The position numbers were made by a program, and so were the translations under genes. Positions 1-8,782 of a DNA stretch of 64,000 nt are shown piece after piece. Origin of the DNA: Cystobacter fuscus DSM 2262 (GTDB lineage Bacteria > Myxococcota > Myxococcia > Myxococcales > Myxococcaceae); assembly GCF_000335475.2 (NCBI RefSeq), contig NZ_ANAH02000013.1, positions 62,001 to 126,000 on the forward strand, read 5' to 3'. Below the pieces are notes generated by a model. It saw nothing but the letters and a program-made list of their open reading frames with translations. It ran no database searches and was not told the origin of the DNA. How positions within the stretch are numbered: position 1 is the first letter of the stretch; each line of letters begins with the position of its first letter.

Positions 1-576
1 GCCCAGGTGGCCGAAGATGAGGAGCGGATCCAACACCGTGGTGAGCACGACGGAGATGAGCTGGAAGTACAGGGGCGTCTTCGAGTCCCCCATTCCCTGC
101 AACATGCTGCGCAGCGCGAACATGGCGAAGCTGGTGGGCATCGACAGCAGGAAGATGCGCAGGTAGTCCACCGAGGGTTGGAAGATGTCCTCCGGCGTGT
201 CCATGGCGCGCAGGATGTGGGGCGTGAAGAACTCGCCCAGCAGGGTCAGCAGGATGCCCAGGCCGAGGATCAACACGGTGGAGCTGTCCACCACCCGCCG
301 CAGCTCGTCGAAGCGTTTGGCTCCATAGCTCTGCGACACGAGGATGTTCGTCGCGAGCGTCATGCCCATCCCGATGCCGAAGAGGGTGAAGACGACGGGA
401 AAGCTCACCGTGACGGTGGCCAGGGCCCCGGTGCCGAGGAACTGTCCCACCCAGATGGCGTTGATGAAGCTGTAGGCCGTCTGCAGCAGGCTGCCGATGA
501 GCATCGGCAGGGAGAAGGTCACGATGTGCCGGGGGATGCTGCCCGTGGTCAAATCTGTCCCGAACTTCGGTTTCAT
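1..576 (-). CDS. MATE family efflux transporter, 5' part (runs off the window)
   Basis: Reading leftward from ATG 576, the frame stays open to the window edge and gives 192 residues of a polytopic inner-membrane protein. The N-terminus (MKPKFGTDLTTGSIPRHIV) is followed by hydrophobic segments with SLPMLIGSLLQTAYSFINA and IWVGQFLGTGALATV. This is the usual start of MATE (MatE/NorM/DinF type) cation-coupled multidrug exporters, which have 12 helices and about 450 residues, so roughly 40% is present. An inverted repeat with 6-bp arms (591-610) lies just upstream of the start and could fold in the leader. The substrate cannot be inferred. Confidence 0.88.
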   Translation of the reverse strand, partial: MKPKFGTDLTTGSIPRHIVTFSLPMLIGSLLQTAYSFINAIWVGQFLGTGALATVTVSFPVVFTLFGIGMGMTLATNILVSQSYGAKRFDELRRVVDSSTVLILGLGILLTLLGEFFTPHILRAMDTPEDIFQPSVDYLRIFLLSMPTSFAMFALRSMLQGMGDSKTPLYFQLISVVLTTVLDPLLIFGHLG

Positions 577-706
577 GAGTCTGCCTTCTGCCGTGAGGGC
601 TTCTTCACGGTCAGGTGCGGTATGCACCCGCGAAGGCGGGCGCGCCAGTCCCCCAGGTGGGTTTTCTCACCGGGTGGAAGCCGGGACGTGTCACGCCGTG
701 GACGGC

Positions 707-1948
707 TCAGGGCTCGAGTGGGTTCTTGTGGTGGAAGCTCCTCGGCCTGATCTCGAAGGACAGCCAGCTCATGGGCATGTTGTCCTGGTCCTCGTCCCGA
801 GGGACGTGCAGGTGCCGGTTGACGTACCACACCACCACGTCCTGCCCATCCACGGATTGCCCGTCCACCATGGCGCTGACGTTCGTTGGCGCGCTGCTGC
901 AACTCGAGGCGATGTGCGGAGGGAAGTTGCCCACCGCGAGCATCTCGCACCCGTTGTAGCGGGTGACCCAGAACTCGTGCGCGGACCAGGGCTCCGTGGT
1001 GGAGACCTGGCCGGTCCACAGCCCCTCGATGTGCGGGACGAGCTCATAGCCCACGTTCCGCCCGTCACCGTTGGTGCGCGTCTTGTCGTAGACGACCCAC
1101 GACGTATAGCTCTCCGGGGCGAGGTCCTGGGCGGCCTCGAGTGGGATGGGCGTCCTCACGTTCACCCCGCAGGTGCCTGGCGTGGCGCAGGCGCTTTCGG
1201 GAGAAGGGGACGTGGACGGCTGGAAGGTCATCTGCTCGACCGCGTCGTCCGCCGCTCCATCGATGTCGAAGTCCAGCCGGTAATAGATGTTGTGCAGGTG
1301 GGAGATTCCATAGACCGGCGTCTCGTTCGTCTCGGAGTCCATGCGGCTGCCGTAGGGCGCATAGCCCACGCCCGAGCGGACTTGCTGGAGCCGGCCCGAC
1401 AGCCCCATTCGTGGCTCGATGGTCCCGTCATCATGGAACTCCCACTGGTTGATGTACGTGTACTGGCCGAGCTGCGAGGCCATGCTCACCGAGACGCTCT
1501 CTCCCCGCTGGAAGTTGTCCCTGAACTTCCAGGCGTAGCCGCGATCGTCGATGTTCTGGCAGATCTGGTTGTTGGCCAGCAGCGTCCCTCCCGCGCACTC
1601 CGCCTCGGTGAGCGTGAGGGCACTGGACCCCAACCCCGCGTCGGTGACGTCGAGGGGGCGGGGGGTGCCCATGACGTAGGGGACGTGGAGCTCCGCGATG
1701 CTCCCCTGGCCGAGCACCAGTCGCGACGTGCCTCCCACGGGCATGTAGCTGGCCCTCTGGATGACCAGCCCCTCACACGGGCAATTCATGACATTGAAGT
1801 TCCACCTCGAGCCCGAGGCGAAGGTGTGATCCACCTGGGTGGTGCCGGTGCAGGCCGCGGGGGAGCACCCTTGTGCCTGCGCGACGTGCGCGAAGCCAAG
1901 TCCCATCCCGATGGCCACGACCCTCTGCATGACGCGCTCCCAAGACAT
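707..1948 (-). CDS. Secreted copper amine oxidase catalytic-domain protein (truncated family member)
   Basis: 413 aa from ATG 1948, which has GGGAG upstream; the open frame extends further but without support. A signal peptide ends near AQAQG. The body matches the catalytic beta-sandwich domain of copper/topaquinone amine oxidases: EGLVIQRASYMPVGG (59-73), a Tyr163 strand followed by EFHDDGTIEPRMG, the HLH copper pair (His217/His219), and a C-terminal block with His381 in HVPRDED before MP and RSFHHKNP. Asp103 may be the catalytic base. Family members are usually 620-750 aa with extra N-terminal domains, absent here. The cofactor Tyr context is QYT rather than the consensus NY(D/E), so activity is uncertain. 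The role would be oxidation of a primary amine outside the cytoplasm. Confidence 0.75.
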   Translation of the reverse strand: MSWERVMQRVVAIGMGLGFAHVAQAQGCSPAACTGTTQVDHTFASGSRWNFNVMNCPCEGLVIQRASYMPVGGTSRLVLGQGSIAELHVPYVMGTPRPLDVTDAGLGSSALTLTEAECAGGTLLANNQICQNIDDRGYAWKFRDNFQRGESVSVSMASQLGQYTYINQWEFHDDGTIEPRMGLSGRLQQVRSGVGYAPYGSRMDSETNETPVYGISHLHNIYYRLDFDIDGAADDAVEQMTFQPSTSPSPESACATPGTCGVNVRTPIPLEAAQDLAPESYTSWVVYDKTRTNGDGRNVGYELVPHIEGLWTGQVSTTEPWSAHEFWVTRYNGCEMLAVGNFPPHIASSCSSAPTNVSAMVDGQSVDGQDVVVWYVNRHLHVPRDEDQDNMPMSWLSFEIRPRSFHHKNPLEP

Positions 1949-2081
1949 GTTCGCTCCCGCGGACGAAGGAACTGCGGAAGCGGGGGAGTTAGGGCCGAGG
2001 CCGTCGCAGTGGCTACGTACCCAGGGGCACTCCGTCGCCTGCGCACCGGGCCTGGAGGGGCGATACACCCTCGCGCGTTCG

Positions 2082-4018
<1,937 letters not shown>

Positions 4019-4022
<4 letters not shown>

Positions 4023-4477
4023 TCGGAGCTTGTTTCGGGAGGCAGTTCGACGATCTGCAGCCAGTGCCGGTTGAGGACCTTCACGACCTCGACGAGCCCC
4101 TCGAAGGTCACCGGCTTGGTGATGAAGCAGTTGGCCCCGAGGTTGTAGCTGCGCAGGATGTCCTCCTCGGCCTTGGACGTGGTCAGCACGACGATGGGGA
4201 TGTTCTTGAGCGCCGGGTCGGATTTGATCTCCCGGAGCGCCTCGCGGCCATCCTTGCGCGGCATGTTCAGGTCCAGGAGGATCAACCCCGGTCGCGGGGA
4301 GTCCTTGGGGTTGGCGTAGCGGCCGAGGCGGCGCAGGTAGTTGATGAGCTCCTCGCCGTCCTCGACGAAGCGCAGCTCGTTGGCGAGCCGGCTCTCCTGC
4401 ATGGCCGAGCGGGCGAAGTCCCGGTCATCCGGGTCGTCATCCGCCATCAGGATGGTGACAGCTCGTTTGGGCTCCAT
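4019..4477 (-). CDS. Single-domain response regulator (Rcp1-like)
   Basis: 152 aa, a lone receiver domain with no output domain. The acidic pocket is ADDDPDD near residue 12, the phospho-acceptor is Asp69 in LLDLNMPRKDG, the conserved Thr is in VVLTTSK and the Lys in FITKPV. The insertion between helix 2 and the Asp strand (NYLRRLGRYANPKDS) is typical of the Rcp1 subfamily that partners bacteriophytochrome-type or hybrid kinases. It overlaps the hybrid kinase by 4 bp, so the two probably form one phosphorelay. Its target is likely a protein, since it has no DNA-binding domain. Confidence 0.92.
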
Positions 4478-4485
4478 GGCTCTTT

Positions 4486-4668
4486 CTACCCGTGCAAGGG
4501 CTGCCGCGGGGACAGCGTGATGTGGAAAGCCGGTTCTGCGAGAGCTGGCGCATCTGGGGGGGGAGCCGCGTCGAACACGGGCAGCGGCTCGAGCGACACC
4601 TCCGCACGGGTCTGCTCGAGGGGCGCCTCGAGGTCCTCGCGCAACTCCTCGACGGTGGTGTCACTCAC
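4486..4668 (-). CDS. Possible small hypothetical protein upstream of the response regulator
   Basis: A 60-aa frame from GTG 4668 (AGGA about 9 nt upstream) begins VSDTTVEELREDLEAPLEQ and ends 8 nt before the response regulator start. It is acidic and Pro/Ala-rich with no recognised domain. The same frame is open upstream to 4878, but that part reads like random GC-rich sequence. The position suggests the first gene of the phosphorelay operon. It could also be a chance frame in a leader region. Confidence 0.35.
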   Translation of the reverse strand: MSDTTVEELREDLEAPLEQTRAEVSLEPLPVFDAAPPPDAPALAEPAFHITLSPRQPLHG

Positions 4669-4938
4669 TGCGAAGGTCCTCGCTCGAACGCTGGCTGGAC
4701 GTGGTGCGGGCTCCCCTGGAAAGCCGCCTCGAAACAATATGCGACACAAAGGGGAGGGTTGTATAGCACTCGACAACGAGGGCACTGGGGCCTTGATCTC
4801 GAGGCATGGACGGCCGGGCGGAGGGGCGCCCCCGACGAGTGCCTGCTTGAAGTGGGCCCGGGGAGCAGGCGAGACCACACGTCCAACCCCTTCACTCCGT
4901 GCGCCACGAGCGCGGGCGCCGAACTATGGTCCCGCCGC

Positions 4939-5850
4939 ATGAACGCCAGGCATCTCTCCTTCGCTCTCACCACCGCTGTCTGCCTCCTCTCCTCCTCCGC
5001 CGTGTTGGCCAAGCCCTACCGGGCCATGGTGACGCGCACCGCGTCGACGACCCGGCCGGGCAACCTGGAGCTCGGTTTGCGCTACCAGGGCTTCTTCTCG
5101 CTCGAGCAGGGCAAGTCGCTGCCCTACCACCAGGTTTCCCCGAGCATCCGCTGGGGCATCGTCGACAACGTGGAGGCCAACGTCTACTTCGAGGTCCTGG
5201 GCATCGGCACGCCCGGGGAGAACAACTTCCAGGTGGCCTTCGGTGACATCCCGCTCGGCCTGCAGTGGACCTTCCTGGAAGCGGGCCCCCTGGCGCTGGG
5301 CGCCTACGGCCGCGTCACCTTCCCCACCGGGCCGAGCGACCAGGACGCCATCCAGCCGCTGCTGTCGGACGGAACGTGGGACATCGAGGGCACGCTCATC
5401 GCCGAGCTGCGGGTGACCAAGGACCTGCGCTTCATGCTCAACCCGAGCTACCTCCACCATGGGACGCGCGATCGCGGCTCCCGGGCGGACTTCGACGTTC
5501 CGGACGCGCTGCAGCTCGCCGTGGCGGGGACGTACAACATCAACGACCAGACCCTCGTGGGCCTGGAGGTCATCGGCCGCCGCTACTTCGAGCCCGCCAT
5601 CACCCCGACGTGGACGAACAACGCCAACCAGGTGGAGATCATCCCCGTGGTGCGCCGCGAGCTCTTCCCGGGGCTGGTGCTCGAGGCCGTGGCGGGCATC
5701 GCGGTGACGCCGGACCTCTCCGACATCTACAACTTCCGCGTCCTGCTCGGCGGCACCTACGAGTTCGACCTCGCCTCCGGCCCGAACCTGCCCACGAAGA
5801 ATCCGGTGAAGAAGCCCACCCCGCCGAAGAAGAAGCCCACCAAGCGCTAG
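4939..5850 (+). CDS. Outer-membrane beta-barrel-like protein
   Basis: 303 aa. A signal peptide (ending near SAVLA) precedes alternating amphipathic strands such as NLELGLRYQGFFSL, ALGAYGRVTFPTG and VLLGGTYEFDL. This fits a periplasmic or outer-membrane barrel of the transporter/DUF3187-like kind. The C-terminus is unusual: after the last strand comes a Lys/Pro tail (NPVKKPTPPKKKPTKR) rather than a terminal aromatic residue. ATG 4939 was chosen because it directly precedes the signal peptide. No enzyme motif is visible. It converges on the SAM hydroxide adenosyltransferase with a 6-bp gap. Confidence 0.65.
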   Translation: MNARHLSFALTTAVCLLSSSAVLAKPYRAMVTRTASTTRPGNLELGLRYQGFFSLEQGKSLPYHQVSPSIRWGIVDNVEANVYFEVLGIGTPGENNFQVAFGDIPLGLQWTFLEAGPLALGAYGRVTFPTGPSDQDAIQPLLSDGTWDIEGTLIAELRVTKDLRFMLNPSYLHHGTRDRGSRADFDVPDALQLAVAGTYNINDQTLVGLEVIGRRYFEPAITPTWTNNANQVEIIPVVRRELFPGLVLEAVAGIAVTPDLSDIYNFRVLLGGTYEFDLASGPNLPTKNPVKKPTPPKKKPTKR

Positions 5851-5856
5851 AGCGGG

Positions 5857-6654
5857 CTAGCCGCGCGCGGCGATGTGCACCCGGGTGCCCCGGCCCACGC
5901 CGAGCACCCGCGCCGCGTCGCCGTCCCGCACGGACACCTCCAGCAGTCCCGTGCTGCCTCCCAGGGACAGGAGCTCCCCGGGAGCGACGGCCTGATAGTG
6001 GGCGTGGGGCGCGTCCGGGATGAGGCGGTCGCCGACCTGGACGTCGAAGCGGGCCGGCAGCCGCGCCACGGGCAGATTGGTGATGAGGTTGCCGTAGGTA
6101 TCCACGTGGAGCACCTCGCCCACGAGCGCGCCGCCTCCGCCTTCCACCTGGGGCTCGGGGAAGGTGAAGGGCGCCTCCAGTTGCTCCAGGCGCCGGCCGA
6201 GCTTCTCGAGTGGCACGCCGGCCGCGAGGTGGCCCACCACGGGGGCGAACAAATCCCTGCCATGAAAGGTCCGCGAGCGACGGGGTCCCCACCAGGCGGG
6301 GTCGTTCAGCTCGATGGCGTCGGCCAGTCCGCCGAGCAGTGAGAGCGCGGGGACCAGCAGGCCGTTGTCCGGGCCCACCAGCACGTCGCCCCGGTGGCTT
6401 CTCACGGCCACGGCCCGCCGCGCGGAGCCCACGCCGGGATCCACCACCGCGAGGTGCAGCGAGCCCTCGGCGAAGGCTTCCACCGCGCTCCACAGCAGGA
6501 AGGCGCCCGCCCTCACGTCCTGCGCGGGCACCGCGTGCGTGAGATCCACGAGGCGCGCGTGGGGAGCGATACGCAGGAGCGCCGCCTTCATCTGGCCCAC
6601 GTAGGTGTCCGTCAGGCCGAAGTCGGTGAGCAGGCTGATCAGGGGCGGAGGCAT
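5857..6654 (-). CDS. SAM hydroxide adenosyltransferase (DUF62 family)
   Basis: 265 aa from ATG 6654. The family splits S-adenosylmethionine to adenosine and methionine using hydroxide and is related to fluorinase and chlorinase. Visible landmarks are LLTDFGLTDTYVGQMK at the N-terminus, VVDPGVGS, VGPDNGLL, FHGRDLFAPV and VDTYGNLITNL. The fluorinase-specific loop is not evident, so ordinary hydrolase activity is expected. The open frame extends upstream to 7044, but it is not coding-like before this Met. It is divergent from the GH16 lipoprotein gene. Confidence 0.88.
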   Translation of the reverse strand: MPPPLISLLTDFGLTDTYVGQMKAALLRIAPHARLVDLTHAVPAQDVRAGAFLLWSAVEAFAEGSLHLAVVDPGVGSARRAVAVRSHRGDVLVGPDNGLLVPALSLLGGLADAIELNDPAWWGPRRSRTFHGRDLFAPVVGHLAAGVPLEKLGRRLEQLEAPFTFPEPQVEGGGGALVGEVLHVDTYGNLITNLPVARLPARFDVQVGDRLIPDAPHAHYQAVAPGELLSLGGSTGLLEVSVRDGDAARVLGVGRGTRVHIAARG

Positions 6655-6716
6655 GGTGCCGGGAATGATAGTCACCCTCCGCTCCGCCCGGAGCACGTGC
6701 ACACTGGACCATTCTT

Positions 6717-6767
6717 CCCAGCTTGTTGGAAAAAACGTAGAAGGAGGCTTAAACAGTTTTTGCTGGG
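6717..6767. repeat. Imperfect inverted repeat in a divergent promoter region
   Basis: In the unusually AT-rich stretch upstream of the GH16 gene, CCCAGC (6717-6722) pairs with GCTGGG (6762-6767). An inner AAAAAC pairs with GTTTTT, so the left arm is interrupted by 8 unpaired bases. It lies between the divergent start codons at 6654 and 6781 and could be an operator or a leader stem-loop for the downstream lipoprotein. Confidence 0.4.
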
Positions 6768-6780
6768 ATGAGGTGTTTCG

Positions 6781-8031
6781 ATGGAGCGAGGCTTCGTGGG
6801 ACGAGGACAGGGGCGGCGTGGGTGGCTGGCCTGCGTGGTGGGCCTGAGCGGGGTGCTGGGGCTGGGCTGTGAACCGGAGCAGGTCCAGGAGGGTGCGCCG
6901 GACGAATTGCAGTCGAGCACGGCGGCCGCGACGGGCAATCTGTTCGCCAACGGCGGCTTCGAGACGGATCTGCAAGGCTGGAAGACGTGGCAGGCGAGCC
7001 TGTCGCGGGTCTCCCTGTCCACGGGCGCGCCCGAGGGTGGCCATGTGGTGAAGGTCACGCCCACGGCCGGGACGAGTGGAGGGTATTCACTCGAGGCCTC
7101 GTCGAGCGTGGCGTCTCCCGCCGCATTGGGCACGTACTCGGTGAGCGCCTCGGTCGCCGCCGCGAGCACGAGCGCGGTGGGCAAGACGGTGATCCTCGCG
7201 CTGCGCGAGACGGACGCCAACGGAGTCGTCCGGGTGTGGGAGCAGACGGCGACGCTGACGCAGGCCTTCCAGCGCATCACCGTCTCGGCCACGGTCGAGC
7301 AGACGGGCCGGAGCCTGGCCTTCTACATCTTCCAGACGGGCAGTGGGGCGAGCGATGCCTTCTACGCGGATGACCTTCTCGCCACCGCGCCGGGCACGCC
7401 CGCGGGCTGGCGGCTCGTCTTCCAGGATGACTTCTCGGGGAGCGCGGTCGATACCACGCAGTGGGGCATGTACGACTCGCCCGGGCATGACGGCAATGGC
7501 TTGCGCCGTCCGAGCGCGTTCAGCGTGGCCAACGGCCTGTTGACGGTCACCGCGCAGATGGTCAACGGCACGCTCGTGTCGGGTGGCATGGCGCACAGGT
7601 CGAACTACAAGTATGGCCGCTTCGAGTTCCGCGTGCGCACCGAGCCGGACCCCAGCGGCGCGACCAGTGGCGTGGTGCTCACCTGGCCCCAGACTGGCAA
7701 CTGGCCCACGGATGGGGAGAACGACATCTACGAGACGGGCACCGGCACGAGCCGCGCCAGCTTCAGCACGTTCATCCACTACGGCGCGGACAATCGTCAG
7801 TACTATTACAAGCACGCCGTGGACGCGACCCAATGGCATATCGTCGCGATGGAGTGGGAGGCCAATGCCCTGCGCATCTACCGTGACGGGGCGCTGGTCT
7901 GGACGCTCACGGATGCCAATGCCATTCCCGACGTGGCGCATCACCTGTGCATCCAGCTCGACGCCTTCCGCACCACCATGGGGGCTCCGGTGAAGATGTA
8001 CGTGGACTGGGCGAAGATCTACCAGCGCTGA
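6781..8031 (+). CDS. Secreted family 16 glycoside hydrolase with N-terminal carbohydrate-binding module
   Basis: 416 aa. A basic N-terminus and hydrophobic segment end at Cys30 (GLGC); the -3 residue is Gly, so lipidation is probable but not canonical. Residues about 52-200 form a CBM4/9-like sandwich (NLFANGGFETDLQGW at its start). Residues about 208-416 are a GH16 jelly roll (WRLVFQDDFSG) with the catalytic signature E-x-D-x-x-E as Glu313, Asp315 and Glu318 in GENDIYETG. The likely role is endo-hydrolysis of a beta-glucan or galactan outside the cell. GAGGT sits just before the start. Confidence 0.85.
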   Translation: MERGFVGRGQGRRGWLACVVGLSGVLGLGCEPEQVQEGAPDELQSSTAAATGNLFANGGFETDLQGWKTWQASLSRVSLSTGAPEGGHVVKVTPTAGTSGGYSLEASSSVASPAALGTYSVSASVAAASTSAVGKTVILALRETDANGVVRVWEQTATLTQAFQRITVSATVEQTGRSLAFYIFQTGSGASDAFYADDLLATAPGTPAGWRLVFQDDFSGSAVDTTQWGMYDSPGHDGNGLRRPSAFSVANGLLTVTAQMVNGTLVSGGMAHRSNYKYGRFEFRVRTEPDPSGATSGVVLTWPQTGNWPTDGENDIYETGTGTSRASFSTFIHYGADNRQYYYKHAVDATQWHIVAMEWEANALRIYRDGALVWTLTDANAIPDVAHHLCIQLDAFRTTMGAPVKMYVDWAKIYQR

Positions 8032-8152
8032 GGCCCTCAGCCCGGGTGGAGACCTCCCGCCTCGGGAAATGAGCGCTGGTGTGGTATGACAATGAAAACG
8101 GGCTTCCAGCCGGTTGGCCAGGAACAGAACGCGTCGCACGGGAGAGGTGCAC

Positions 8153-8731
8153 TTGAGAAGGTTGTTTGTCTTTTTCGCGGTGATGGGAGTCGTGGCGCTC
8201 GCGCGATGCGGGGGCATCTCTTCCAGGGGGCACGATGCGGGGCCCGTGGGCAACCAGACGGATGGCGGCGCGCCGGATGCGTCCGTGGATGGGGGGGACG
8301 TCGCGGACGCGGGCGGTGGCACGGAGGGGGACGGTGGTTCCCCGGATGCGTCCGTGGATGCGGGGGAGCCCGTGGACGCGGGGGCGCCCACGGATGGCGG
8401 TGACACGGTTCCCGATGCGGGCGTTCCGGGTGGCGGCTCGCGGAGCGCGTGCACGCTCAACAGCGACTGCCCGGCGGACGAGCGCTGCGAGTGCGACGAG
8501 TCGGAGGGTTGTCTGTGCCTCACCGGGCCGCGTGGGACCGGGCGCTCGGGGGTAGACGCCTGTGTGAGCGGCAATGACTGCGAGAGTTCGCTCTGCGCCG
8601 AGGGCTGGGGCGGCTTCTTCTGCTCGGGGCCGTGCGCTTCCGACTCGGACTGCGGGCCCCGGTTGCCGCTCTGTGCCTACATCACCTTCGTTGGCGACAT
8701 GTGCATCCGCCAACCCGACGGGGGCCCCTGA
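8153..8731 (+). CDS. Cys-rich secreted or lipoprotein-like protein with Asp/Gly/Ala linker
   Basis: 192 aa from TTG 8153, preceded by GGAGAGG at good spacing; GTG 8147 and TTG 8114 are alternatives. A hydrophobic leader (LFVFFAVMGVVALARC) ends at a Cys, but Arg at -1 is not a normal lipobox. Residues about 30-95 are a low-complexity linker with DAG/DGG and PDASVD repeats. The C-terminal half has many cysteines in patterns such as CTLNSDCPADERCEC and CVSGNDCESSLC, typical of myxobacterial extracellular Cys-rich modules. Function unknown; cell-surface location is inferred. Confidence 0.7.
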   Translation: MRRLFVFFAVMGVVALARCGGISSRGHDAGPVGNQTDGGAPDASVDGGDVADAGGGTEGDGGSPDASVDAGEPVDAGAPTDGGDTVPDAGVPGGGSRSACTLNSDCPADERCECDESEGCLCLTGPRGTGRSGVDACVSGNDCESSLCAEGWGGFFCSGPCASDSDCGPRLPLCAYITFVGDMCIRQPDGGP

Positions 8732-8743
8732 CCCGGGCCCCGG

Positions 8744-8761
8744 GCGGGGCGTCCGCCCCGC
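8744..8761. terminator. Perfect GC hairpin between convergent genes
   Basis: GCGGGGCG (8744-8751) and CGCCCCGC (8754-8761) are exact reverse complements. The hairpin sits in the 51-bp gap between the convergent stops at 8731 and 8783. There is no T-tract, so it may be a bidirectional attenuating hairpin rather than a classical intrinsic terminator. Confidence 0.5.
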
Positions 8762-8782
8762 ACCGGTGTGAGCCGTGGCGGC

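Noticed and set aside
7-750. Plus-strand 247-aa open frame across the MATE gene
   Set aside because: It is antisense to a clear MATE transporter and has a His/Gln/Arg-rich composition typical of a reverse-frame shadow in GC-rich DNA.
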